Notes under the pieces: model-generated
Seen by the model: the letters and a program-made list of their open reading frames with translations, nothing else
What the model was told of the DNA's origin: nothing
Database searches by the model: none
Shown: piece by piece, positions 41,256-51,363 of the stretch
Position numbering within the stretch: the first letter of the stretch is position 1
Layout of the letters: each line of letters opens with the position of its first letter
Position numbers and translations under genes: made by a program
Assembly: GCF_015101885.1 (NCBI RefSeq)
Contig: NZ_CP062941.1
Coordinates: forward strand, 124,001-188,000
Length of the DNA stretch: 64,000 nucleotides
Direction: 5' to 3'
From: Massilia litorea
Lineage (GTDB): Bacteria > Pseudomonadota > Gammaproteobacteria > Burkholderiales > Burkholderiaceae_D

Positions 41256-43619
41256 ATGCGACTTCCTGCACTGACTTTCCTTGCCGCGCCGTTCTGCGCG
41301 CTCCTTGCGCTTCCGGCAACAGCCGCGCCCACCCCGATTACCCTCGACCAGGCGATGGCCCATCCGGACTGGATCGGCAATCCCGTCGAACAGGCGTGGT
41401 GGGGCTGGAACGGCAAGGACGTGTACTTCAAGCAGAAGCGCACCGGCTCGCAGCTGCGCGACACCTTCGTCGTTGCACAAAACGGCGCCCACAAAGTCGC
41501 CGACACCGAACTGTCCAGGCTCGACAGCCCGGCCGTGGTCTATGACCGTGCACACAGCCGCACCATCATGGTGCGCAATGGCGACCTGTTCGAGCGCGAC
41601 CTCAAAAGCGGTGCACTGGTTCAGATCACGCGCGGCGTGAAGGCCGAAGATCCGCAATTCTCCAGCGACGAGCGCGCGGTGCAGTTCCGTATCGGCCAGG
41701 ACTGGTTCAGCTGGGATCGCGCCAGCCGCCTGCAGGCCCCGGTCGCCCTGCCGCGTGCGGCCAAGGATCCGGCGGCGCAGGACCCCGACGCACTGCGCGA
41801 CATGCAGCTGCGCCTGATCACGACCCTCAAACGCGCGAAGGACGACCGCGACGCCGCGCGCGCCCGCCTCGACGAAGAGCGCCGTCTCGATCCCACCCGC
41901 GCCCCCGGCCAGGTCTACCTGGGCGACAAGGTCACGATCGAAGGCAGCGCATTGTCTCCCGACGGCCGCTGGCTGGTGGTCGTCACCGCCGCCAAGAGCG
42001 CCGATAAAGGCCGGGTCGGCAAGATGCCGCGCTACGTGACCGAATCGGGCTACGAAGAGATGGACGACGAGCGCACCCGCGTCGGACGCACCAATCCGGC
42101 GCCGCATCAACTGAAACTGATCGACCTGGCGTCCAGCCGCGTGCAGGACATCTCCTTCGACACCCTTCCCGGCATCGCGGTCGATCCGCTGGCCCAGCTG
42201 CGTGCAGCCGCCAGGCTCGATCCCCTGAAAGGCAACCGTCCACTGCGCATCGCCGACCGCGCCGACGCCATCCGCTGGAGCGGCGATGGCAGCCAGGCTG
42301 CCGTGATGCTGCGCGCCGTCGACAACAAGGACCGCTGGATCGCCACCATCGACCTGAAGGCGGCGACACTGAAGCCGCGCCACCGCCTGACCGACGAAGC
42401 CTGGGTCAACTTCGACAACAGCGAATTCGGCTGGCTGCCCGACAACCGCACGCTGTGGTACCTGTCGGAAGAAAGCGGCTACCCGCACCTGTACACGCAA
42501 GGGCTTGACGGCCGCGCCCGCGCGCTCACGAGCGGAAAATGGGAAGCCGGCGAGGTGCAGTGGAGCGCTGACGGCGGCACCGCCTACCTGCTCTGCAACC
42601 GCAAGAATCCTGGCACTTACGAAGTCTGCGCGGTGAACGCGAAGGACGGCGGCACGCGCGAAGTCACGAACCTGGAGGGGGTCGAGCGCTTCGCGCTGTC
42701 GCCGGACAGCCGCAAGCTGCTGGTGCACTATTCGATGAGCTACATGCCGGCCCAGCTGGCAACGGTGCCGGTCAGCGGCGGCGCGGCCGTCAGGCTGACC
42801 GACACGCGCACGGCGGACTATAAAGCGCGCGAATGGATCCAGCCCGAATACGTGGCCGTGCCCTCGAGCGACGGCGGCGATCCGGTCTGGTCCAAGCTGT
42901 ATCGTCCCGCCAAAATGGAGCCGGGTAAAAAATACCCGGTCGTGATGTTCGTGCACGGCGCCGGCTACCTGCAGAACACGACCAAACGCTTCCCGGTCTA
43001 CTTCCGCGAGCAGATGTTCCACAACCTGCTCGTCGAGAAGGGCTATGTCGTGCTCGACATGGACTACCGCGCCTCGAAGGGTTATGGCCGCAACTGGCGC
43101 ACCGCCATCTACCGCCAGATGGGCCACCCGGAACTGGTCGACTACCAGGACGGCGTGAAGTACATGGTGGCGAATGTCCAGGGCGACGCGGCCAACGTCG
43201 GCATCTACGGCGGCAGCTACGGCGGCTTCATGACCTTCATGGCCCTGATGCGCGCACCCGAGATGTTCAAGTCGGGCGCAGCCCTGCGTCCGGTCACCGA
43301 CTGGACCACCTACAACCACGAGTACACGGCGAACATCCTGAACACGCCCGACCTCGATCCGCAGGCCTATAAAGTGTCGTCGCCGATCGAGTACGCCGAC
43401 AAGCTGCAGGGCAACCTGCTGATCGGTCACGGAATGGTCGACGACAACGTGTTCTACCAGGACTCGGTGCGCATGGCCCAGCGCCTGATCGAACTGAAAA
43501 AGGATAACTGGGAACTGGCGAGCTACCCGCTCGAGCGCCATGCCTACACCCAGCCGGAGAGCTGGTTCGACCAGTACCGCCGCATTTATAAACTGTTCGA
43601 ACGCACGCTGAAGCAGTAA
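41256..43619 (+). CDS. Exported S9-family prolyl oligopeptidase/dipeptidyl-peptidase-like protease
   Basis: 787-residue serine peptidase with signal peptide (cleavage near residue 23, ATAA). An N-terminal beta-propeller (DPP IV-type, to about residue 530) precedes the alpha/beta-hydrolase domain. Catalytic triad candidates: Ser654 in GGSYGGF, Asp729 in GMVDDNVFYQD, His762 in ERHAYTQPESW. The layout is that of bacterial S9B/S9C peptidases that trim peptides in the periplasm or medium. It stands alone with a terminator after it. Confidence 0.93.
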   Translation: MRLPALTFLAAPFCALLALPATAAPTPITLDQAMAHPDWIGNPVEQAWWGWNGKDVYFKQKRTGSQLRDTFVVAQNGAHKVADTELSRLDSPAVVYDRAHSRTIMVRNGDLFERDLKSGALVQITRGVKAEDPQFSSDERAVQFRIGQDWFSWDRASRLQAPVALPRAAKDPAAQDPDALRDMQLRLITTLKRAKDDRDAARARLDEERRLDPTRAPGQVYLGDKVTIEGSALSPDGRWLVVVTAAKSADKGRVGKMPRYVTESGYEEMDDERTRVGRTNPAPHQLKLIDLASSRVQDISFDTLPGIAVDPLAQLRAAARLDPLKGNRPLRIADRADAIRWSGDGSQAAVMLRAVDNKDRWIATIDLKAATLKPRHRLTDEAWVNFDNSEFGWLPDNRTLWYLSEESGYPHLYTQGLDGRARALTSGKWEAGEVQWSADGGTAYLLCNRKNPGTYEVCAVNAKDGGTREVTNLEGVERFALSPDSRKLLVHYSMSYMPAQLATVPVSGGAAVRLTDTRTADYKAREWIQPEYVAVPSSDGGDPVWSKLYRPAKMEPGKKYPVVMFVHGAGYLQNTTKRFPVYFREQMFHNLLVEKGYVVLDMDYRASKGYGRNWRTAIYRQMGHPELVDYQDGVKYMVANVQGDAANVGIYGGSYGGFMTFMALMRAPEMFKSGAALRPVTDWTTYNHEYTANILNTPDLDPQAYKVSSPIEYADKLQGNLLIGHGMVDDNVFYQDSVRMAQRLIELKKDNWELASYPLERHAYTQPESWFDQYRRIYKLFERTLKQ

Positions 43620-43644
43620 GCGCAAGCCGGCAGCACACAAACGG

Positions 43645-43670
43645 GCGCCCTCCGGGGCGCTTTTTGTTTT
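43645..43670 (+). terminator. Intrinsic terminator after S9 peptidase
   Basis: Stem GCGCCC / GGGCGC with short loop, followed by TTTTTGTTTT. Confidence 0.85.
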
Positions 43671-43709
43671 ACTGTTGGCCTGTTATTCGTTCCTGCTCCG
43701 ATTGCCTTC

Positions 43710-45971
43710 ATGACACCTGCCCTGCTACGCCCGCTCTGCCTTCTTGTCGCGCTCTCCTGCGGCACCCTCCATGCCCAGGATCGCGGAAAGCCGGACGACA
43801 CCGGCTTCGTCGGCCTGCCGACCACCGGCCAGCTCGATGCAAACCGCGTGCTCGAAGCGCGCCACGGCGCGCCGAAGGACGCCGCCGGCAAGGACCTCAA
43901 GGACGACAAGGCCGACAGGGACGACAGGGATGGCAAGGACGGCAAGGTTGGGCCAAGGCCCGCGCGCCCGGCCGCGAAAGGCATTACCGTGCCGACGGGC
44001 GGCATCACGGGCGTCGTCATCGAGAGCACGGCACGCGAAGCCCAGTCGAATGTGCCGGTGACCTTTGGCCAGGTGTTCGCGCCCGGCGACCTGCCTCGCG
44101 GCGCGGGCCTGTCAGGCAAGCTGGCCGACGGCACGCTGCTGCCGCTGCAGCTCGACGTCAAAGCCAGCCATCCGGATGGCTCGGTGCGCCACGCCGTCAT
44201 TTCGCTGGTGCTGCCGCGCCTGGCCGCCGGCAAGGACCTCGGCCTTGCCCTGGTGAGGACCTCGAAAAAGGCTCACGGCCCCGCGCTCAAGCCGGAGAAT
44301 CCGCCGGACACGGTGGTCAGCATCGTCGTCGACGGCGAGCGCTATACCGCCTCCAGCGCCGCCCTGCTGAAGGAACAGAAGGTACAGACCTGGCTGCAAG
44401 GACCGGCCGTGACCGAACTGCAGGTGGCCGCGCCGCTGAAGAACGCGAAGGGCGCCGAGCATCCGCACCTGGCCGCGCGCTTCGCCATCCGCAGCTACGC
44501 CGGCACGCGCAATGCGCGCGTCGACGTGGTGCTCGAGAACGACTGGGCCTACGAGCCCGAGCCGCGCAATTTCAGTTACGACGTCAGGATCACGGCCGGC
44601 GGCGAGACGCTCTACGAAAAGAAGGACTTGCTGCACTACCACCATGCGCGCTGGCGCACCGTGGCCTGGACCGGCGAAGCGCCTGCAATCCACCTGCGCC
44701 ACGACAGCGCCTATCTGATCGCCACCCGCGCGTTGCCGAACTACGACCGCTCGATCCAGGTCCGCGACAGCATGCTGGCCGCGCTGGCCGCGAAATGGGA
44801 AGGCCCGAAGACCGAACCGATGGGCGTGGGCGTGGCCGAGCGCTCGATGGGCAACACCGGCGGGCGCAGCGACATCGGCCTGCTGCCCGGCTGGGGCGCT
44901 GCCTACCTGCTCAGCATGGACCCGCGCGCGAAGAAGGTCACGCTCGGCACCGCCGACCTGGCCGGCAGCTTCCCGATGCACTACCGCGACAAGCGCACCG
45001 GCCTGCCAATCAGCCTGCTCGACTACCCCTACATGACGCTGCTCGGCCATCCCTCGGACACGCGCAACCCCAAGACCGGCAAGCAGGAAGTCTTCCCGCC
45101 CTGCCGCAAGGAGCTGTGTAAAACGCCGAATGCGCCGGACGGTTCGCACCAGCCGGCCTTCGCCTACCTGCCCTACCTCGTCACCGGCGACCACTACTAC
45201 CTCGAAGAGCTGCAGTTCTGGGCCATGTACAACGTGTTTTATTCGAACCCCGGCTACCGCAAGGATGCCCAGGGGCTGCTGGCCTCGGACCAGGTGCGCA
45301 GCCAGGCCTGGAACCTGCGCACCCTGGCCGAGGCGGCCTACATCACCCCCGACGGCCACCCGCTCAAGCGCCCGCTGGAAAAAATCCTCGACAGTAACCT
45401 CGACTGGTACAACGCCACCTATACCAATAACCCGCAGGCGAACCGGCTGGGTGTGCTGGTGATCGGCTATGCGATCGTCTACAAGGACAAGACCGCGATC
45501 GCGCCCTGGCAGGACGACTTCTTCACGGCCGCCGTCGGCCACGTGGCGGAACTCGGCTACAAGGAAGCCGAGCCCCTGCTCAAGTGGAAAGTGCGCTTTC
45601 CGATCAGCCGCATGACCGGGGAAGGCGTATGCTGGCTGGCCGGCGCCAACTACACCTACACGGTACGGCCATCGCCGACGGCGCCGCTGTTCGAGCGCAT
45701 CGGCGACGCCTATGCAGCCACCGTCGGCCCCGACATCGCTTCCCTTCCCTGCGACGGCGACCGCATCGCTGCGGCGCTCAAGCAGAAGCCGGGCGACATG
45801 GGCGGCTATGCCGATGCCACCACCGGCTTCCCCTCCAACATGCAGCCGGCACTGGCCTACGCCGCCAGCGTCGGCGGCGAAGCCGGCCGCAAGGCCTGGG
45901 CCAGGTTCATGGCACGCAGCGTGAAGCCCGATTATGGCGAGGGGCCGCAGTTCGCGATCGTGCCGCGTTAA
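43710..45971 (+). CDS. Secreted protein with RIFT-barrel-like N-terminal domain (PcRGLX/YetA-like), function unknown
   Basis: 753-residue exported protein, signal peptide cleaved near residue 22 (LHAQ). Residues about 55-80 are a highly charged Lys/Asp linker. Then a beta-rich domain with VTFGQVFAPGDLPRG and LPLQLDVKASHPDGSVRHAVISL, which resembles the N-terminal RIFT-barrel domain of exo-rhamnogalacturonan-lyase-like (PcRGLX/YetA) proteins. The C-terminal half is aromatic-rich and helical (HQPAFAYLPYLVTGDHYYLEELQFWAMYN-type), suggesting an (alpha/alpha) toroid as in polysaccharide lyases. Enzymatic activity is a guess; exact family uncertain. Confidence 0.6.
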   Translation: MTPALLRPLCLLVALSCGTLHAQDRGKPDDTGFVGLPTTGQLDANRVLEARHGAPKDAAGKDLKDDKADRDDRDGKDGKVGPRPARPAAKGITVPTGGITGVVIESTAREAQSNVPVTFGQVFAPGDLPRGAGLSGKLADGTLLPLQLDVKASHPDGSVRHAVISLVLPRLAAGKDLGLALVRTSKKAHGPALKPENPPDTVVSIVVDGERYTASSAALLKEQKVQTWLQGPAVTELQVAAPLKNAKGAEHPHLAARFAIRSYAGTRNARVDVVLENDWAYEPEPRNFSYDVRITAGGETLYEKKDLLHYHHARWRTVAWTGEAPAIHLRHDSAYLIATRALPNYDRSIQVRDSMLAALAAKWEGPKTEPMGVGVAERSMGNTGGRSDIGLLPGWGAAYLLSMDPRAKKVTLGTADLAGSFPMHYRDKRTGLPISLLDYPYMTLLGHPSDTRNPKTGKQEVFPPCRKELCKTPNAPDGSHQPAFAYLPYLVTGDHYYLEELQFWAMYNVFYSNPGYRKDAQGLLASDQVRSQAWNLRTLAEAAYITPDGHPLKRPLEKILDSNLDWYNATYTNNPQANRLGVLVIGYAIVYKDKTAIAPWQDDFFTAAVGHVAELGYKEAEPLLKWKVRFPISRMTGEGVCWLAGANYTYTVRPSPTAPLFERIGDAYAATVGPDIASLPCDGDRIAAALKQKPGDMGGYADATTGFPSNMQPALAYAASVGGEAGRKAWARFMARSVKPDYGEGPQFAIVPR

Positions 45972-46079
45972 GCTGCATTGGCGTCGGAAAGCGGTAAAGA
46001 ATTACAACTTGTAACCGCGATTGCATCGTCATCGGCCTTGTAGCATCTTGTGAGAACAATAACTCCACAAGGTCCTGAC

Positions 46080-47765
46080 ATGAGACGCTCGTCCGCCGCG
46101 CTGCCTGCCCTGGCAGCCGCATTGCTCCTCGCCGCCTGCAGCACGCAGAACCAGGCGCCGCAGCCTGTCGTTGCCGGCACTGCTGTCGCGCCGCCTCCGC
46201 CTCCCGCGTCCAACATGCCGCAGCGCGTGGATGTCACCGGCTCGAGCCTCAAACAGGGCCCGGTGTTCACCTATGCGCCCGCATCGCCGCTGATGTTCCC
46301 CATGGCGCCGGTGGTGCGCCTGCCCGGCGTCGACAAATTCCCCGATGTCCAGGCGAACAAGGCAATCCTGGTCGAGGAGCAGCCCGTCTCCACCTTCAGC
46401 ACCGACGTCGATACGGCATCCTATGCCTTCGTGCGGCGCCAGCTGAACACCGGCCGGCTGCCGCCGCTCGCGGCCGTGCGCGTCGAAGAAATGGTGAACT
46501 ACTTCCCCTACAACTACGCCCGTCCGGCGAGCCGCACCCAGCCCTTCGCGCTGACGACCGAGGTCATGCCGAGCCCGTGGAAAGCGGAGAACCAGCTGCT
46601 GCACATCGCCGTGCGCGGCTACGACATCCAGGCGGCGCAGCAGCCGCCGATGAACGTGGTGCTGCTGGTCGACGTCTCCGGCTCGATGGCGCCGCAGGAC
46701 CGGCTGCCGCTGCTGAAACAGGGCTTCCGCCTGTTCGCCGAGCGCCTGCGGCCGCAGGACCGGGTCGCGATCGTCACCTACGCCAGCGGCACGAAAGTGG
46801 CGCTGGAACCGACCACGGGCAAAGACAAGGGCAAGATTCTCGACGCCATCGATGCCCTGGGTGCCGGCGGCGGCACGGCCGGCGCCGACGGCCTGCAGCG
46901 CGCCTATGCGCTGGCCGAGCGCCATATCGACAAGGGCGCCGTGAACCGCATCATCCTCGCGACCGACGGCGATTTCAATGTCGGCATCACCGACCCGCGC
47001 GAACTGGAGAAATTCGTCGCCGACAAGCGCAAGAGCGGCGTCTACCTGTCGATCCTCGGCGTCGGCAGCGGCAACCTGAACGACGCCCTGATGCAGCGCC
47101 TGGCGCAGTCGGGCAACGGCAACGCGGCCTACATCGACTCGCTGCTGGAGGCACGCAAGGCGCTGGGCGAGGAACTCGGCTCGACCATGTTCCCGATCGC
47201 GAACGACGTCAAGATGCAGGTCGAATTCAACCCGGCCCAGGTCGCCGCCTACCGCCTGATCGGCTACGAGACGCGCATGCTGGACCGCCAGGATTTTAAA
47301 GACGACAAGGTCGACGCCGGCGACATGGGCGCGGGCCATACCGTCACCGCGATCTACGAGATCACGCCGGCCTCCGCTGCGGGGAAACTGGTCGATCCGC
47401 TGCGCTACGGCGCGGGCAAGAAGCCGGCTTCGAGCGCGAAGAGCGACGAGCTGTGCTTCGTACGGGTGCGCTACAAGCTGCCGGGTGAGTCCAGCAGCCG
47501 CCTGGTCGAACAGCCGGTGCGCGCCGGATCGGTGCACAAGACACTGGCCTCGGCGCCGGCCGACCAGCGCTTCGCCGTCGCCGTCGCCGCCTTCGGCCAG
47601 CGCCTGCGCGGCGAGCAGCAGGTGGCCGATTACAGCTATGCCGACATCGCCGACCTGGCGAACGGTGCGCGGGGCGAGGATGCGGAAGGCTATCGGGCCG
47701 AGTTCGTGAAGCTGGTGCGGATGACGGAAGCGCTGGGCAAGGCCGGTGGAATCGGCCAGCCGTAG
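46080..47765 (+). CDS. VWA-domain lipoprotein (YfbK-like)
   Basis: 561-residue lipoprotein: signal peptide with lipobox LLLAAC near residue 20. N-terminal YfbK-type region (VSTFSTDVDTASYAFVRRQL), central von Willebrand A domain with intact MIDAS DVSGSMA, and a C-terminal domain found in YfbK proteins (KDDKVDAGDMGAGHTVTAIYEI). It is probably anchored in an outer or inner membrane leaflet and may bind metal and partner proteins; role unknown. The ATG at 46080 sits behind AAGGTC; an in-frame ATG at 46050 would hide the lipoprotein signal. Confidence 0.9.
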   Translation: MRRSSAALPALAAALLLAACSTQNQAPQPVVAGTAVAPPPPPASNMPQRVDVTGSSLKQGPVFTYAPASPLMFPMAPVVRLPGVDKFPDVQANKAILVEEQPVSTFSTDVDTASYAFVRRQLNTGRLPPLAAVRVEEMVNYFPYNYARPASRTQPFALTTEVMPSPWKAENQLLHIAVRGYDIQAAQQPPMNVVLLVDVSGSMAPQDRLPLLKQGFRLFAERLRPQDRVAIVTYASGTKVALEPTTGKDKGKILDAIDALGAGGGTAGADGLQRAYALAERHIDKGAVNRIILATDGDFNVGITDPRELEKFVADKRKSGVYLSILGVGSGNLNDALMQRLAQSGNGNAAYIDSLLEARKALGEELGSTMFPIANDVKMQVEFNPAQVAAYRLIGYETRMLDRQDFKDDKVDAGDMGAGHTVTAIYEITPASAAGKLVDPLRYGAGKKPASSAKSDELCFVRVRYKLPGESSSRLVEQPVRAGSVHKTLASAPADQRFAVAVAAFGQRLRGEQQVADYSYADIADLANGARGEDAEGYRAEFVKLVRMTEALGKAGGIGQP

Positions 47766-47768
47766 GGA

Positions 47769-48998
47769 TTACGCCGACAGTAAATCGAAGAGGGTGAGGG
47801 CGACGACCTTGGTCGCTTTCCTCAGATCCTCCAGCGCCAGCTTCTCGTCCGCCTTCTTCGCATTCGATTCCGGCACCGTCCGCGGCCCGGCGCCGTACAT
47901 CACGGCCGGAATCCCGCGCTCGCCATACAGGCGCGCATCCGCGTACAGCGGCGTACCGACCGCCGGAATGGCTTCGCCGAGCACCGCCCGTGCATTCTCC
48001 TGCAGGCTGCGCACCAGTTGATCCGCCCCTGGCAGCGGCCGCAGCGCCTGCGACAGCAGCAATCTCCGGATCTCGACCCGGATTCCGGGCAGGCCCTGCA
48101 CCGCCTCCTCGATCAGCGCACGCACCCCCGCTTCCACGGCGGCCGGGTCTTCTTCCGGAATCATGCGCCGGTCCATTTTGAGGACCACCTTGCCCGGCAC
48201 GACATTCGTGTTGGTCCCGCCATCGATACGCCCGACCAGCATGGTCGGCGAGTCGATCCCCGGCACGCTCGACTTGATCTTCTTCAGCTCCGGCAGCTGG
48301 CCATAGATCGCGTTCAGGACGCGCGTGGCGGCCTGCAGTGCATCATGCGCCGTCTCGGGCATGGCGCCGTGGCCGGCCTTGCCGTGCACCGTCACTTCCA
48401 GCTGCAGGCAGGCGTTGTGGGCGGTGACGACCTGGTAGCTGAAGCCGGCGGCGATCACCAGGTCCGGGTGCGTCAGCTTCTGTTCGAGCAGCCAGCCCGG
48501 ACCGAGCAGGCCGCCGAACTCCTCGTCGTACGTGAAATGCAGCTCCACGCCGCCCCGCAAAGGCGCCTTCAATGCTTCGAGTGCGCGCACGGCGAAGATA
48601 TAGGTCGCGAAGTCGCTCTTCGACACCGCCGCCGCGCGCCCGTACAGGTAGCCATCCTCGATCTCGGCGCCGTAGGGCGGCCTGGTCCAGCCCTCGCCCG
48701 GCGGCACCACGTCGCCGTGGGCGTTCAGGGCGATCGTCGGACCGCCCGCGCCGTAGGGCCGGCGCACGATCAGGTTCGTGATGCTCTCCATGCCGTAGTC
48801 GCGCACCTCCTGCGCCGGCACCGTGTGGCGCTCGGCCTGCCAGCCGAAGCTTTCCACCATGCCGGCGATCGCTTCCGCATGCGGCGCGTTGTTGCCGGGC
48901 GGGGTATCGGTCGGGATGCGCACCACCGACTGCAGAAAGGCGACCTGCTCGTCGAAGTGGGCGTCGATCCAGTCGAGCAGCTGCTGTTTGGTGTCCAT
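47769..48998 (-). CDS. M20-family metallopeptidase (ArgE/DapE-like)
   Basis: 409-residue zinc-dependent aminoacylase/peptidase family member. Metal-binding regions visible: LNAHGDVVPPGEGW, the catalytic/bridging Glu in TYDEEFGGL, and a dimerisation domain with GKAGHGAMPE. Substrate cannot be told from sequence. Its stop is 3 bases from the convergent VWA gene. Upstream lies puuD on the same strand, 29 bases away, so the two may share a transcript. Confidence 0.88.
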   Translation of the reverse strand: MDTKQQLLDWIDAHFDEQVAFLQSVVRIPTDTPPGNNAPHAEAIAGMVESFGWQAERHTVPAQEVRDYGMESITNLIVRRPYGAGGPTIALNAHGDVVPPGEGWTRPPYGAEIEDGYLYGRAAAVSKSDFATYIFAVRALEALKAPLRGGVELHFTYDEEFGGLLGPGWLLEQKLTHPDLVIAAGFSYQVVTAHNACLQLEVTVHGKAGHGAMPETAHDALQAATRVLNAIYGQLPELKKIKSSVPGIDSPTMLVGRIDGGTNTNVVPGKVVLKMDRRMIPEEDPAAVEAGVRALIEEAVQGLPGIRVEIRRLLLSQALRPLPGADQLVRSLQENARAVLGEAIPAVGTPLYADARLYGERGIPAVMYGAGPRTVPESNAKKADEKLALEDLRKATKVVALTLFDLLSA

Positions 48999-49027
48999 AT
49001 TTTTATTTACCCCGCTTGTTTACCTGC

Positions 49028-50245
49028 TTATTTACTTACCTTTGCGCCGGCTTCGAACCAGGCGCCGACCTGCGCCCGTTCGGCGTCGGTCATGTGGGTG
49101 AGATTCGCCAGCGGCATCGCCTTCAGCTGCACCGTCTGCTGGTAGATGCGCGCCGCGTGCTGGGCGACCAGTTCGGGCGAATCGAGCATGACCCCGGCCG
49201 GCGCGGTGGCGAAGCCGGGTTGCGTTGGATGCGCGGAATGGCAGGCCACGCAGCGCTGGTCGACGATGCTCTTGACCTGCGTGAACTGGCCGGCCGTGTC
49301 CACGCCCGGCTGCTGCGCCGTGGGCGCTTTCGGCGCAATCAGCACCGCCAGCACGGCCAGCAGCGCGACGCCGGCCGCCGGATACTTCCACTCGATGCGG
49401 CCCTTGTGGCGCAGGTTGAAGAAATGGCGGATCAACACGCCCGCCGCCATGATCACCGCCAGCACCGCCCAGGCGTGTTCGTGGCGATAGGTCATCGCAT
49501 AGTGGTTGCTGATCATGAGGAACAGCACCGGCAGCGTGAAGTAATTATTGTGGACCGAGCGCTGCTTGGCGCGGATGCCATGGACGGGATCGGGCTTCCC
49601 GCCGGCCAGCATGGCATCGACCATCTTGCGCTGCCCGGGAATGATCACGTGGGCCACGTTGGCAACCATGATGGTGCCGATCATCGCGCCGATATGGAGG
49701 TAGGCCGCGCGGCCGCTGAGCAAATGCGTCAGCACGTATGCGCTGCCGACCAGGAAGGCGAAGATGACGAGGCCGAACGCCAGGTCGCGTTTGCCGAGCG
49801 GTGATTTGCACAGCAGGTCGTACACCAGCCAGCCGGCCACCAGGCTCCCGAGGCCGATGCCGACCGCCTGCCAGCTGCTCAGATCGGCCACGCTGCGGTC
49901 GACCATCATCGCCTGCGCGTTCAGGTAGTAGACGATGAACAGCAGCGCGAAACCCGACAGCCAGGTCGAATAGGCTTCCCACTTGAACCAGTGCAGTTCC
50001 GTCGGCAGTTCGGCGGGCGCCACCAAGTATTTCTGCGGATTGTAGAAGCCGCCCCCGTGCACGGCCCACAGCTCGCCGGCGACGCCCTTCTTCGCAAGGT
50101 CGGAGCCGGGCGCGGGCGGCTTGATCGTGTTGTCGAGCCAGACGAAATAGAAGGAGGCGCCGATCCAGGCGATGCCCGTGATGATGTGCAGCCAGCGCAC
50201 CAGCAGGTTGAGCCATTCGAGGCCATAGGAGGCGAACACGTCCAT
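49028..50245 (-). CDS. puuD: Membrane urate hydroxylase (urate oxidase) with cytochrome c domain
   Basis: 405-residue PuuD-type enzyme that oxidises urate to 5-hydroxyisourate using the respiratory chain instead of oxygen. The N-terminus (MDVFASYGLEWLNLLVRWLH, with IAWIGASFYFVWLDN) and about eight helices fit the family. The C-terminal domain carries a c-type haem motif C332-V-A-C335-H336. Divergent from a LysR regulator, with a uraD-allC fusion gene beyond it, giving a urate to ureidoglycolate route in which the 5-hydroxyisourate hydrolase and allantoinase are not in this window. Confidence 0.95.
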   Translation of the reverse strand: MDVFASYGLEWLNLLVRWLHIITGIAWIGASFYFVWLDNTIKPPAPGSDLAKKGVAGELWAVHGGGFYNPQKYLVAPAELPTELHWFKWEAYSTWLSGFALLFIVYYLNAQAMMVDRSVADLSSWQAVGIGLGSLVAGWLVYDLLCKSPLGKRDLAFGLVIFAFLVGSAYVLTHLLSGRAAYLHIGAMIGTIMVANVAHVIIPGQRKMVDAMLAGGKPDPVHGIRAKQRSVHNNYFTLPVLFLMISNHYAMTYRHEHAWAVLAVIMAAGVLIRHFFNLRHKGRIEWKYPAAGVALLAVLAVLIAPKAPTAQQPGVDTAGQFTQVKSIVDQRCVACHSAHPTQPGFATAPAGVMLDSPELVAQHAARIYQQTVQLKAMPLANLTHMTDAERAQVGAWFEAGAKVSK

Positions 50246-50314
50246 GCAGGGTCCTTGTAGCGTGATTTCACTGACGATAAACCGATTTCATTTTGTACAA
50301 CATGAAAGTTGACG

Positions 50315-50327
50315 TATATTCGACATA
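50315..50327. promoter_or_regulatory. LysR-type operator candidate between puuD and its regulator
   Basis: TATATTCGACATA, a T-N11-A motif with TAT/ATA dyad, centred in the divergent promoter region. It overlaps a possible puuD promoter on the minus strand (TTGTAT at 50344-50339, 17-base spacer, GAATAT at 50321-50316). Confidence 0.55.
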
Positions 50328-50351
50328 CCCGATTTCATATACAACAAGCCC

Positions 50352-51290
50352 ATGGCCGCCCTGCCCCAGCACCTGGATATCCACCTGATCCGTATCCTCT
50401 ATCTGCTGCTGGTCGAGAAGAACGTCTCGCGGGTGGCCCTGAAACTGAACCAGCCGCAGCCTTCGATCTCGGCCTCGCTGCGCAAACTGCGCGAACTGAC
50501 GGGCGACCCGCTGCTCGTGCGCGGCGCGCGCGGGATGGTGCCGACCCAGCACGGCGAAAGCCTGCTCAAACCCGCCAAGCGCATCCTCGACGAGACCGAG
50601 AGCCTGTTCGTCAAAAAGTCGGCCTTCGTCCCCGAAGAGGCGGCGCGCACTTTTCATATTGCCGCGCCCGACTACCTCGACACCCAGTTCCTGCCGAACG
50701 TGGTCGCCGCCGTGCGCCGCGGCTCGCCCAACAGCCGGGTCGCGATCCACGGCATGGGCGCCGGCGCCGACTACCTGCGCATGCTCTCCGACGGCGAAAT
50801 GGACCTGGTGATCGCCAACTGGGACGAGCCGCCCGCGCACCTGCACATCTCGAAACTGTTCGAGGACCCGATCGTCTGCACCATGCGCGCCGACAGCCCC
50901 TACGCGCGCAGGACGGACGCCGACGCGATGACCATCGAAGACTACCTCAGTTTGCCGCACGTGGCACCCTCGCAGACGCTGCCCGGCTACCACGGCGTGA
51001 TCGATTCCTTCCTCGCGCGCCAGGGGATGCAGAGAAAAATCGCGGTCGAGTCGCCCTACTTCGGGCTGATTCCCTACATGCTGACCCAGACCGACCTGGT
51101 GCTGACCACCGGCCGCCAGTTCATGCGTTTTTATGAGAAGACGCTGCCGCTGAAGACGTTTACGATGCCCCTGAAATTCCCGCCGATGCGCTTCTACCAG
51201 CTGTGGCACCAGCGCGTGCACCAGTCGTCCGAGCACAAATGGCTGCGCGACCAGGTGAGCCAGGCTGCGCGGGCGCTGGTACAAAAATAA
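50352..51290 (+). CDS. LysR-family transcriptional regulator, probable purine catabolism regulator
   Basis: 312-residue LTTR. The HTH is at residues 10-60 (LLLVEKNVSRVALKLNQPQP followed by SISASLRKLRELTGDPLLVR), effector domain from about 90 (FHIAAPDYLDTQFLPNVV) to the end. Encoded between and divergent from puuD and upstream of the uraD-allC fusion on its own strand, so it probably controls urate catabolism; ligand unknown. A T-N11-A palindrome lies 25 bases upstream of its start. Confidence 0.93.
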   Translation: MAALPQHLDIHLIRILYLLLVEKNVSRVALKLNQPQPSISASLRKLRELTGDPLLVRGARGMVPTQHGESLLKPAKRILDETESLFVKKSAFVPEEAARTFHIAAPDYLDTQFLPNVVAAVRRGSPNSRVAIHGMGAGADYLRMLSDGEMDLVIANWDEPPAHLHISKLFEDPIVCTMRADSPYARRTDADAMTIEDYLSLPHVAPSQTLPGYHGVIDSFLARQGMQRKIAVESPYFGLIPYMLTQTDLVLTTGRQFMRFYEKTLPLKTFTMPLKFPPMRFYQLWHQRVHQSSEHKWLRDQVSQAARALVQK

Positions 51291-51363
51291 GGTATATGCG
51301 CAGGCTTATGATTGAACCGCGCGCAGGATTTATCATCGAATGCTTGACCACCCGAGGCCGACC

